From Actinokineospora spheciospongiae (GTDB lineage Bacteria > Actinomycetota > Actinomycetes > Mycobacteriales > Pseudonocardiaceae), in the NCBI RefSeq assembly GCF_000564855.1, contig NZ_AYXG01000209.1, positions 1-42,285 of the forward strand: a DNA stretch of 42,285 nucleotides, given 5' to 3'. This document shows positions 19,564-26,992 of this stretch, piece by piece. The position numbers were made by a program, and so were the translations under genes. Position 1 is the stretch's first letter. The number at the start of each line of letters is the position of its first letter. The notes under the pieces are model-generated. The model ran no database searches, was not told the DNA's origin, and worked only from the letters and a program-made list of their open reading frames with translations.

Positions 19564-20976
19564 TCAGCCGACCAGGGGGTAGGTGGCGCGGACGCGGAAA
19601 CCGCCCTCGGCGGTGGGGCCCGCGTCGAAGGTGCCGCCGAGCAGGGTGGCCCGCTCGCGCAGCCCCAGCAGGCCGTGCCCGCCCGAGGGCAGCCCCGGGC
19701 CGCGGCGGCGCCGGGGGCGGTCGTTGTGCACCTCGACCAGCAGCGCCTCGCCCGAGGTGCGCACCCGGACCGAGGCGCGCGAGCCCGACGCGTGCTTGCG
19801 GACGTTGGTCAGCGCCTCCTGCACCGTCCGGTACGCCGCCCGCGAGACCGGCCCGGGCAGTTGCTCCGGTGAGGCGTCGATGGCGACGTTGATCTTGACG
19901 TCGTCGTTGTCGACCAGGTCGCCGACCTCCTCCAGGCCCGGCTGGGCGTCCACCTCGTCCCCGCCGGAGCGCAGCACGCCGACCAGCTCGCGCAGCTCCT
20001 CCAGGGTGCGGGTGCTCAGCACGCGGATGGTCTCGGCGCCCTCGCGGGCCTCGTCGTCCCTGGCCCCGACCTGCAGCGCGCCCGCCTGCATGGCGATCAG
20101 CGTGACCTGGTGCGACACCACGTCGTGCATCTCCCTGGCCAGCTTCGCCCGCTCCGCCGAGCGCACCGTCGCCGCGTACAGCCGCTTCTCCCGCTCCCGG
20201 CTGCGGTCGAGCTGCCGGATGCGGGCGAACAGCTCCGAGCGCATGGTCAGCAGCAACCCGATCGCCAGCGGCATCCCGGCCACGATCACCCCGTAGATGG
20301 CGTCGAGGATGTGCTCGCGCCAGGTCGTGGCGACGAAGTCCGCCCACGGCCACACCACGAACCGCGACACCCAGACCAGCGCCGCGCCGACCCAGGTGCG
20401 CCAGCGGGCCTTGTCCAGCCTGGCCAGCGAGCCCAGCGCGATCATGGCCGCGAGCTGGGCCCAGCCGTAGAAGAAGCCGGGGATGGCGACGAGCAGCGCC
20501 ACGAACGGCACGTGCCTGCGCAGCAGCATCGCGGGCACCGCCAGCCAGGACAGCCAGATCGACCACGGCGGCGCGTCCGGCGGGATCACCAGCCACACGT
20601 CCAGCGCCGCGACGACCATCGCCAGCAGGTCGCCGAGCAGGCCGCGCAGCACGCGGTTGACCCGCAGCGCGGCGGGCCAGCGCGGCCAGCGCAGCGCCAC
20701 CCTGGGCAGCAGGTCGGCGGAACCGGGCTCGCCGCGCTGTTCGGCGGGGCCGAAGGCGTCCGGGGTGACCGCGTGCGCGACCAGGGCCGCACCTCCTCGT
20801 TCGGCGGTGGTCCCGGGGGTGTTCCGGTCCACTGTGCTCTCGGTGCCCGTCCCGGTGTCGGTGTGCTGTCCGCGCAGCTCAGACCGGTCGTGGGCGCCCG
20901 CGCGCTGCTCGGGCACCGGTTCGGGGGCGGTAGCATCACGGCCGCCCCGGGCAGGTCCGCTCTGTCGCTGTGGCAT
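19564..20976 (-). CDS. NarL-type sensor histidine kinase, orphan
   Basis: 470 residues from ATG 20976, which has GGGAGGG at good spacing. An upstream GTG at 21018 adds 14 residues but lacks a binding site. A disordered Gln/Gly/Thr-rich tail of about 85 residues precedes four to five membrane helices (about 105-245). Then comes a coiled-coil HisKA_3 dimerisation domain with the phosphoacceptor H284 (AREMHDVVSHQVTLI), and an HATPase domain with N-box EALTNVRKHA and G-box GHGLLGLRERA. This architecture pairs with NarL/FixJ response regulators, but none is adjacent, so its partner lies elsewhere. Signal unknown. Confidence 0.9.
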   Translation of the reverse strand: MPQRQSGPARGGRDATAPEPVPEQRAGAHDRSELRGQHTDTGTGTESTVDRNTPGTTAERGGAALVAHAVTPDAFGPAEQRGEPGSADLLPRVALRWPRWPAALRVNRVLRGLLGDLLAMVVAALDVWLVIPPDAPPWSIWLSWLAVPAMLLRRHVPFVALLVAIPGFFYGWAQLAAMIALGSLARLDKARWRTWVGAALVWVSRFVVWPWADFVATTWREHILDAIYGVIVAGMPLAIGLLLTMRSELFARIRQLDRSREREKRLYAATVRSAERAKLAREMHDVVSHQVTLIAMQAGALQVGARDDEAREGAETIRVLSTRTLEELRELVGVLRSGGDEVDAQPGLEEVGDLVDNDDVKINVAIDASPEQLPGPVSRAAYRTVQEALTNVRKHASGSRASVRVRTSGEALLVEVHNDRPRRRRGPGLPSGGHGLLGLRERATLLGGTFDAGPTAEGGFRVRATYPLVG

Positions 20977-21062
20977 GGCTCGCCCTCCCTGCGGCGCGAC
21001 GTGCTGCACGGTCGTCACCCATCAAGACAGAGAAGGCAGGCCGGGGGACGTCGGGTTACAAA

Positions 21063-21090
21063 CAACTGTGCGTCAGCAAATCCACAGTTG
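21063..21090. promoter_or_regulatory. Inverted repeat upstream of pabAB
   Basis: CAACTGTG (21063-21070) and CACAGTTG (21083-21090) form a perfect 8-bp inverted repeat with a 12-bp gap. It lies 22 bp before the pabAB start and 87 bp from the divergent kinase start. The arms are AT-rich for this genome. Candidate operator. Confidence 0.45.
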
Positions 21091-21111
21091 CCGTTCAGCG
21101 GGAGGGGCTCG

Positions 21112-23160
21112 GTGCGCACCCTGGTCGTCGACAACCACGACTCGTTCACGCACAACCTGGTGCAGGCGCTGGCCGTCCTCGACGGGGTGCGGCCGACGGT
21201 CCTGCGCCACGACGAGCCGTGGGACCCGGCCCGGCTCGCCGACTTCGACAACGTCGTCGTCGGTCCCGGCCCCGGGCACCCCGGCACCCCGCGCGACCTG
21301 GGCCTGAGCCGGGCGGTGCTGGAGCTGGCCCGGCAGCCGCTGCTCGGCGTGTGCCTGGGCCACCAGGGCCTGTGCCTGCTCGCGGGGGCCCGGGTGGGAC
21401 CGGCGCCGGAGGTCCGCCACGGCAGGCTCTCCGCCGTGCGCCACGACGGCCGCGACCTGTTCGCGGGCATCCCGTCGCCGACCGAGGTGGTGCGCTACCA
21501 CTCGCTGTCCGTCCACGACGTGCCCGCCGACCTGGAGGCCACCGCCTGGAGCGACGACGGGGTGCTGATGGGCGTGCGGCACCGGCACCGCCCCGCCTGG
21601 GGCGTGCAGTTCCACCCGGAGTCGATCTGCACCGAGCACGGGCCCGAGCTGCTGGCCAACTTCCACCGCCTGTCCCTGGCCTGGCGCGAGGAGCACCCGA
21701 GGGAGACCGCCGTCGCGGTGACGCGCCCGCAGCCGCCGCCCGCGCCCGCACCGCTGCGGGTGGTGGTCGAGCGGCTGACGCTGCCGGTCACCGCCGAGGA
21801 GGTCTTCGCCGAGCTGTACCGCGACTCCCCGCACGCGTTCTGGCTCGACAGCGCGGCGGGCGGCGGCTTCTCCTTCCTCGGCGACGCGAGCGGCCCCCTG
21901 GCCAGGACCGCCGCGGCCGACGTCGGCACCGGCCTGGTCCGCGTCACCGGCGCGGACGGCCGGGTCGAGGTGGTGGCGGGCCCCTTCTTCGACTGGCTCG
22001 ACCGCGACCTGGCCGCGCACCGCGCGCACGCCCCGGACCTGCCGTTCGGCTTCGCCCTCGGCTGGGTCGGCCACCTCGGCTACGAGCTGAAGGCCGAGTG
22101 CGGCGGCGCCCGCGCCCACCCCGCCCGCGACCCGGACGCCCAGCTCGTCTTCGCCGACCGGGCCGTGGCCGTCGACCACGGCACCGGCGAGCTGCACCTG
22201 CTGGCCTTCGCCGGGGACGAGCGGTGGCAGACCGACACCGCCGCCCGCCTCACCGCCCTGGCCCGCCGCCCCCGCGCGGCCGGGCCGGGGGGCACCGGGC
22301 TGGTCCCGACCGGGCCGCTGACCGCCCGGCACGACCGGGCCGCCTACCTGGCCCGCATCGCCGAGTGCCACGCCGCGATCGACCGCGGCGAGAGCTACGA
22401 GGTGTGCCTGACCAACCAGCTCACCGCCGCCGCCGACACCGACGTGTGGACCGCCTACCGGCACCTGCGCCGGGCCAGCCCGGCCCCGTTCGGCGCGCTG
22501 CTGCGGTTCGGGCCGCTGTCGGTGCTGAGCACGTCGCCGGAGCGGTTCCTGTCGATCACCGCCGCCGGGGCGGTGGAGTCGCGCCCGATCAAGGGCACCC
22601 GCCCGCGCGGGGCCACCCCCGAGGCCGACGCCGCCCTGCGCGCGGAGCTGGCCGCCTCGGAGAAGGACCGGGCCGAGAACCTGATGGTCGTGGACCTGGT
22701 GCGCAACGACCTGGGGGTCACCGCCGAGACGGGGTCGGTGAGCGTGCCCGGCCTGTTCGAGGTGGAGACGTACGCGACCGTCCACCAGTTGGTCAGCACG
22801 GTGCGCGCCCGGCTGGCCCCGGACCGGTCCCCGGTGGACTGCGTGCGCGCGGCGTTCCCGGGTGGCTCGATGACCGGGGCGCCCAAGGAGCGCACGATGG
22901 AGATCCTCGACCGGCTCGAAGGCGGCCCGCGGGGGGTCTACTCCGGCGCCATCGGCTACTTCGCCACCACCGGCGCGGTGGACCTCAGCGTGGTGATCCG
23001 CACGCTGGTGGTCCGCCCGGGGGAGGTGTCCTTCGGCGTCGGCGGCGCGGTCACCGCCCTGTCGGACCCGGACGCTGAGTTCGAGGAGACCGCGGTCAAG
23101 GCCACCACCATGCTCGACCTGCTCGGCACGGCCTTCCCCGGCCGGGTGCCCGCCCCGTGA
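21112..23160 (+). CDS. pabAB: Fused aminodeoxychorismate synthase PabAB
   Basis: 682 residues. Residues 1-190 are a class I glutamine amidotransferase (VVDNHDSFTHNL, VVGPGPGHPG, catalytic C81 in GVCLGHQGL, partner His in FHPES). After a Pro/Ala linker, residues about 215-680 are the chorismate-binding PabB half (RPIKGTRPRG, ENLMVVDLVRNDLG, FPGGSMTGAPK). Product is 4-amino-4-deoxychorismate for p-aminobenzoate, used in folate and in some antibiotics. PIKGT favours PabB over anthranilate synthase. No pabC lyase or biosynthetic cluster is adjacent. GTG with GGGAGG 6 nt upstream. Confidence 0.93.
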   Translation: MRTLVVDNHDSFTHNLVQALAVLDGVRPTVLRHDEPWDPARLADFDNVVVGPGPGHPGTPRDLGLSRAVLELARQPLLGVCLGHQGLCLLAGARVGPAPEVRHGRLSAVRHDGRDLFAGIPSPTEVVRYHSLSVHDVPADLEATAWSDDGVLMGVRHRHRPAWGVQFHPESICTEHGPELLANFHRLSLAWREEHPRETAVAVTRPQPPPAPAPLRVVVERLTLPVTAEEVFAELYRDSPHAFWLDSAAGGGFSFLGDASGPLARTAAADVGTGLVRVTGADGRVEVVAGPFFDWLDRDLAAHRAHAPDLPFGFALGWVGHLGYELKAECGGARAHPARDPDAQLVFADRAVAVDHGTGELHLLAFAGDERWQTDTAARLTALARRPRAAGPGGTGLVPTGPLTARHDRAAYLARIAECHAAIDRGESYEVCLTNQLTAAADTDVWTAYRHLRRASPAPFGALLRFGPLSVLSTSPERFLSITAAGAVESRPIKGTRPRGATPEADAALRAELAASEKDRAENLMVVDLVRNDLGVTAETGSVSVPGLFEVETYATVHQLVSTVRARLAPDRSPVDCVRAAFPGGSMTGAPKERTMEILDRLEGGPRGVYSGAIGYFATTGAVDLSVVIRTLVVRPGEVSFGVGGAVTALSDPDAEFEETAVKATTMLDLLGTAFPGRVPAP

Positions 23161-23170
23161 CCCCCGCGGG

Positions 23171-24166
23171 TCAGGGCAGTGCGGTGGGCAGCCCGAACGC
23201 GGCGAAGTGGGCCGCGCCGATGAACGAGGTGACCTCGGCGATCCGGTCGCCGCGCAGGGTCAGCACGTTGATCGCCCAGGCCGTGTGCTCCACGGCGGTG
23301 TCGCCGCGCAGGTAGGCGGCCACCGCGGCCTGGCCGTTGGCCGTGACCGGGACGTGCCGCCAGGAACCGCAGGTGCTCAGCGGGACGCGCGTGGCGAAGT
23401 CCACCACCGCGTCCAGCCCCCGGTACCAGTGCGGCAGCGGCGGCATCGACCACGTGACGTCCTCGGTCAGCAGCGCCACCAGGGCTTCGGCGTCGCCGCG
23501 CTCCAGGGCGGTGGCGTACCCGGTGACGACCTCGCGCAGCCGCGCGTCGCCGATCATCCGCAGGGTCCGCTGCTGGCTGGGCACCGGGACCCGCTCGGCC
23601 ACGACCCTGCGGGCCCGTTGCAGCGCGGAGTTCACCGAGGCGGTGGAGGTGTCCATGACCTCGGCGATCTCGGCGGCGGAGAAGCCGAGCACCTCGAACA
23701 GCAGCAGCGCCGCCCGCTGGTTGGCGGGCAGGTGCTGCACCGCGGCGACGAACGCCAGCTCCACGGTCTCGCGCTGCTCGTAGGCCGCCCCCGGCTGCTC
23801 GGCGAACGGCTCCAGCCAGGCGACGTCGGTCAGCGGGGTGTCGCCGAGGACGGCGTGGGTGCTCGACGGCCCCAGGTCCACCGGCAGGGCGCGGCGACCG
23901 CGCGACCGCGCGGTGTCCAGGCAGGTGCGCGTCGCCACGGTGTACAACCAGGACCTCAGCGTGCCCCGGCCGGTGAACCCGGGGAGCCCGCGCCAGGCCC
24001 GGACCAGCGCGTCCTGCAAGGCGTCCTCGGCGTCGTGGGTGGAGCCCAGCATCCGGTAGCAGTGCGCGTGCAGCTCGCGGCGCAGCGGTTCGACGAGGCG
24101 GGTGAACGCGGTGTCGTCGCCGTCGCGGGCGCGCGCCAGGTCGTCGGAGTGCAGCAGGTCGCCCAT
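23171..24166 (-). CDS. ECF sigma factor with C-terminal SnoaL-like domain (SigG/ECF56 type)
   Basis: 331 residues. Sigma region 2 (AFTRLVEPLRRELHAHCYRM, DAEDALQDALVRAWRGL) and region 4 (LPANQRAALLLFEVLGFSAAEIAEVM) are followed by a SnoaL-like domain of about 130 residues (VALLTEDVTWSMPPLPHWYRG to the C-terminus), as in M. tuberculosis SigG. In such sigma factors the extra domain replaces a classical anti-sigma factor, and none is present here. The ATG has no binding site and lies 8 nt after CAGAAT, suggesting a leaderless mRNA. Divergent from the hydrolase across 66 bp. Confidence 0.92.
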   Translation of the reverse strand: MGDLLHSDDLARARDGDDTAFTRLVEPLRRELHAHCYRMLGSTHDAEDALQDALVRAWRGLPGFTGRGTLRSWLYTVATRTCLDTARSRGRRALPVDLGPSSTHAVLGDTPLTDVAWLEPFAEQPGAAYEQRETVELAFVAAVQHLPANQRAALLLFEVLGFSAAEIAEVMDTSTASVNSALQRARRVVAERVPVPSQQRTLRMIGDARLREVVTGYATALERGDAEALVALLTEDVTWSMPPLPHWYRGLDAVVDFATRVPLSTCGSWRHVPVTANGQAAVAAYLRGDTAVEHTAWAINVLTLRGDRIAEVTSFIGAAHFAAFGLPTALP

Positions 24167-24232
24167 GACCGATGATTCTGCCCGACCGGGCCGGTCACAC
24201 CCGGTGCACAGCAGGTTTCCCAGGAGGCTCAC

Positions 24233-25057
24233 ATGAACGGCACCACCACCGTGACCGGCTCGACACTGCGCGTACCCGACGGCGAGCTGTACTTCGAGCG
24301 CCGAGGCTCCGGCCCGCTGGTCGTCCTGGTCGGCGCCCCGATGGACGCCCACCCGTTCGCCGGGCTCGCCGACCTGCTCGCCCCCGACCACACGGTCCTC
24401 ACCACCGACCCGCGCGGCATCAACCGCAGCCGCCTGGACGACCCCGAGCGGGACTCCACCCCCGAGCAGCGCGCCGACGACCTCGCCCGCCTCATCCGCC
24501 ACGCCGACGCCGGTCCCGCCGTGGTGCTGGGCTCCAGCGGCGGCGCGGTCAGCGCGCTGGCGCTGGCCCAGGCCGAACCGGGGCTGTGCCGGGTGGTGAT
24601 CGCGCACGAGCCCCCGCTCACCCGCCTCCTCGACGACCACGAGGACCTGCGCGCCAAGACCGAGGACATCATCGCCACGCACCGGGCGGGCGACCCGCTC
24701 GCCGCGGGCCGCAAGTTCCTGGCCCTGGCCAACCTGGACCTGCCGGAGGAGTTCATCCTGGAGATGTTCGGCGGTTCCCGCACCCCGCAGGAGGTCGCGG
24801 ACGCCGACTACCAGAACAACCACATGCTGCGCCCCACCACCGCCTGGTTCCCCGACCTCGACGCCCTGCGGGCGAGCCCGGTCCGCCTGCTCGTCGGTCT
24901 CGGCGAGGACTCCACCGGTGAACTCTGCGAGCGGACCTCCGTGGCGCTGGCCGCCGCCCTGTCCACGACCCCGACGTACTTCCCCGGCGGGCACGTGGGC
25001 TTCGCTGAGGACCCGACCGCCTTCGCCGCCCGGCTGCGCGAGGTCATCGCGGGCTGA
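24233..25057 (+). CDS. Alpha/beta-fold hydrolase
   Basis: 274 residues. Oxyanion region LVVLVGAPMDAHPF, then TTDPRGINRS. The nucleophile elbow GSSGGA carries the catalytic Ser, and the C-terminal His is in FPGGHVGFAEDP. This is the common cytosolic esterase/haloperoxidase-like subfamily in actinomycetes. The ATG has CAGGAGG at good spacing. It is divergent from the SigG-like sigma gene and may be its target, which I infer from the shared promoter region. Substrate unknown. Confidence 0.88.
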   Translation: MNGTTTVTGSTLRVPDGELYFERRGSGPLVVLVGAPMDAHPFAGLADLLAPDHTVLTTDPRGINRSRLDDPERDSTPEQRADDLARLIRHADAGPAVVLGSSGGAVSALALAQAEPGLCRVVIAHEPPLTRLLDDHEDLRAKTEDIIATHRAGDPLAAGRKFLALANLDLPEEFILEMFGGSRTPQEVADADYQNNHMLRPTTAWFPDLDALRASPVRLLVGLGEDSTGELCERTSVALAAALSTTPTYFPGGHVGFAEDPTAFAARLREVIAG

Positions 25058-25060
25058 TCC

Positions 25061-25101
25061 ACCGCCCGTGGTGCCGCCGGGGGAGCGGCACCACGGGCGG
25101 T
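25061..25101 (+). terminator. Strong terminator after the hydrolase
   Basis: CCGCCCGTGGTGCCGC (25062-25077) pairs perfectly with GCGGCACCACGGGCGG (25085-25100). One more A-T pair outside gives a 17-bp stem with a 7-nt loop, 3 nt after the stop. Confidence 0.8.
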
Positions 25102-25122
25102 CCACCGGTTGACTGCCGCCCC

Positions 25123-25395
25123 GTGCAGGCGCTGGGTTTCCTGCTCATCGGTCTCCCGGCGGGCGTGTGGTGCGACCGCGTGCGCCGCAAACCGGTCCTG
25201 ATCACGGCGGACCCCGTCAGCGCCGTGGTCCTCGGGTCCATCCCGGTGGCCGCGCTCGCGGGCGCGCTGACGCTGCCGCACCTCTGCCTGGCGGTTTTCC
25301 TCGCGGGCCTGTGGCTGTTCTTCTCGCCACTGCGCTCCCTGCGCGACTTCCCCGCCGTGGAACCGGAGGCCGCGCGGGCCCTGACAGCGCGGGGT
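25123..25395 (+). pseudogene. MFS transporter remnant with internal deletion
   Basis: The frame opens with VQALGFLLIGLPAGVWCDRV and RRKPVLI, the loop after the second helix of MFS_3-type exporters, then one helix (VVLGSIPVAALAGALTLPHL). It ends in LAGLWLFFSPLRSLRDFP, which resembles the C-terminal end of the same family. About 280 residues between these parts, and the first helix, are missing. The frame then runs into the antisense of arsR. It looks like the scar of a deleted transporter gene. Confidence 0.6.
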
Positions 25396-25704
25396 TCAGT
25401 GCGGGGCGTTGAGGATGCCGTCGAGCAGGCCGGGGTAGAGGGCGTCGAGGTCGTCGCGGCGCAGGGTGGTGATGCGGGCGGTGCCCTCGGGGCGGACCCG
25501 GACCACACCCGCCTCGCGCAGCGCGCGGATGTGGTGGGTGCGGGTCGACTTGCTGATCGGCAGGTCGATGCTGCCGCACGGGGTGCCCTCGGGCAGCGTG
25601 GACAGCTCGCGCACGATCATCAACCGTATCGGGTCGGCCAGCGCGTGCAGCACGGCCTCGATCCGGATGTCGGCCCGCTCCGGGTGCGGCAACTCCTCGG
25701 TCAC
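25396..25704 (-). CDS. ArsR-family winged-helix repressor
   Basis: 102 residues from GTG 25704. Winged helix: ALADPIRLMIVREL, recognition helix SKSTRTHHIRALREAGVV, then the wing RVRPEGTARITTLRRDDL. No CxC or other metal-site motif is present (only one Cys, in GTPCGS), so it probably senses an organic ligand or another cue. It is divergent from an MFS exporter with two matching operators between them, so it likely represses both. Confidence 0.9.
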   Translation of the reverse strand: MTEELPHPERADIRIEAVLHALADPIRLMIVRELSTLPEGTPCGSIDLPISKSTRTHHIRALREAGVVRVRPEGTARITTLRRDDLDALYPGLLDGILNAPH

Positions 25705-25714
25705 CCGTCCATGA

Positions 25715-25764
25715 TACGAAATACATCGTAGTTCGACCAGTGACGTACTACGATCCCCGTCGTA
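25715..25764. promoter_or_regulatory. Tandem operators TACGA-N6-TCGTA between arsR and the MFS gene
   Basis: Two identical half-site patterns occur: TACGA-N6-TCGTA at 25715-25730 and again at 25749-25764, centre to centre 34 bp. Each also contains the hexamer TACGAT facing outward (minus strand 25725-25730, plus strand 25749-25754), which fits a -10 for arsR and for the MFS gene. Repressor bound at each site would cover one promoter. Binding by the ArsR protein is inferred. Confidence 0.7.
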
Positions 25765-25801
25765 CCAAGTTCGGATCGACCAGCCGTCCCCCGGGAGTGC
25801 C

Positions 25802-26980
25802 ATGTCCGCCCGCATCCACCTGCTCGCCGTCGGTGCCTTCACCGTCGGCTCCAGCGGGTACATCGTCTCCGGCGTGCTGCCCGCCGTGAGCCGCGAACTC
25901 GACGTCTCCACCGCCACCGCGGGCCAACTGGTGACCGTGTTCGCCATCGCCTACGCCATCGCGTCCCCGCTGCTGGCCACCGCCACCGGCCGCTGGGAGC
26001 GGCGCACCCTGCTGGTCGCCGCCCTGGGCCTGACCGCACTGGGCAACCTGCTCGCCGCGCTCGCCCCGAACTACGCGCTGCTGCTCGTCGCCCGGGTCGT
26101 CAGCGCGCTCGGCGCGGCGGTGTTCACACCCGTCGCCACGAACGTCGCCACCGTCCTGTCCCCGCCGGACCACCGCGGCCGCGCGGTCGCCACCGTGTTC
26201 GGCGGGCTCACCTTCGCCCTGATCATCGGTGTGCCCGCGGGCAGCCTGCTCGGCGACCCGATCGGCTACCGCGGGGTGTTCGCCCTGGTCGCGGGCGTGT
26301 CCGCGCTGGCGGCGGCGGCCACCTGGATCGGCATGCCCCGGGTGGCGGCGCCCCCGCACGTGCCGATCCGCGCCCGCCTGGCCGCCGCGGCCGACCCGCG
26401 CGCGCAGCTCGTGCTCGGCATGACGGTGGCGGGCTGCCTCGCGGCGTTCGCCGTGTTCACCTTCATCGCCCCGCTGCTCGCGGCCACCGCGGGCGTCAGC
26501 GGCACCACCCTCAGCGTGCTGCTGCTCGTCTACGGCCTCGGCGGTGCGGTCGGCAACACCCTCAGCGGCAGGCTCACCGACCGCTTCGGCAGCAGGCGCC
26601 CGCTGCTGGTCGTGTTCACCGCCTTCACCGTCGTGCTCGCGACACTGCCCCTCACCGCCACGACCGTCGTGGGGGCGGGGATCGCGCTGTTCGCGTGGGG
26701 CCTGGTGACCTGGTCGGTGAACCCGCCGATCCAGAACTGGCTGATCGAACTGTCCCCTTCGGACAGCGGACTGCTGCTGTCGGTCAACGCCTCCGCCGTC
26801 TACCTCGGCGTCGGCCTGTCCGGCCTGTTCGGCGGCTTCGTCATCGGCACGGCGGGCATCCTCGCCCTGGCCCCGATCGCCGCGATCGTCGGCGCGCTGG
26901 GCCTGGTGCTGCTGCTGTTGGCCGCCCGCGCGTCCCGCCGCGCGGAGGTGGTGGCGCCGCTCGAACCGGTGGCCGCCTGA
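25802..26980 (+). CDS. MFS drug-efflux-type transporter (DHA1, 12 TM)
   Basis: 392 residues with twelve hydrophobic segments. Motif A-like loop ATGRWERRTLL after helix 2, helix 4-5 RGRAVATVFGGLTFALIIGVPAGSLLG with the antiporter motif C pattern, and GRLTDRFGSRRPLLV in the second half. It is complete, unlike the MFS remnant 400 bp upstream. Divergent from arsR with paired operators, so likely de-repressed by the exported compound. Substrate unknown. Confidence 0.9.
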   Translation: MSARIHLLAVGAFTVGSSGYIVSGVLPAVSRELDVSTATAGQLVTVFAIAYAIASPLLATATGRWERRTLLVAALGLTALGNLLAALAPNYALLLVARVVSALGAAVFTPVATNVATVLSPPDHRGRAVATVFGGLTFALIIGVPAGSLLGDPIGYRGVFALVAGVSALAAAATWIGMPRVAAPPHVPIRARLAAAADPRAQLVLGMTVAGCLAAFAVFTFIAPLLAATAGVSGTTLSVLLLVYGLGGAVGNTLSGRLTDRFGSRRPLLVVFTAFTVVLATLPLTATTVVGAGIALFAWGLVTWSVNPPIQNWLIELSPSDSGLLLSVNASAVYLGVGLSGLFGGFVIGTAGILALAPIAAIVGALGLVLLLLAARASRRAEVVAPLEPVAA

Positions 26981-26992
26981 CCCCGCTCCCGG

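Noticed and set aside
20110-21111. Upstream in-frame extension of pabAB through the kinase gene
   Set aside because: The extension is antisense to the kinase and low in complexity; GTG 21112 has a good ribosome binding site and gives the standard PabA N-terminus.
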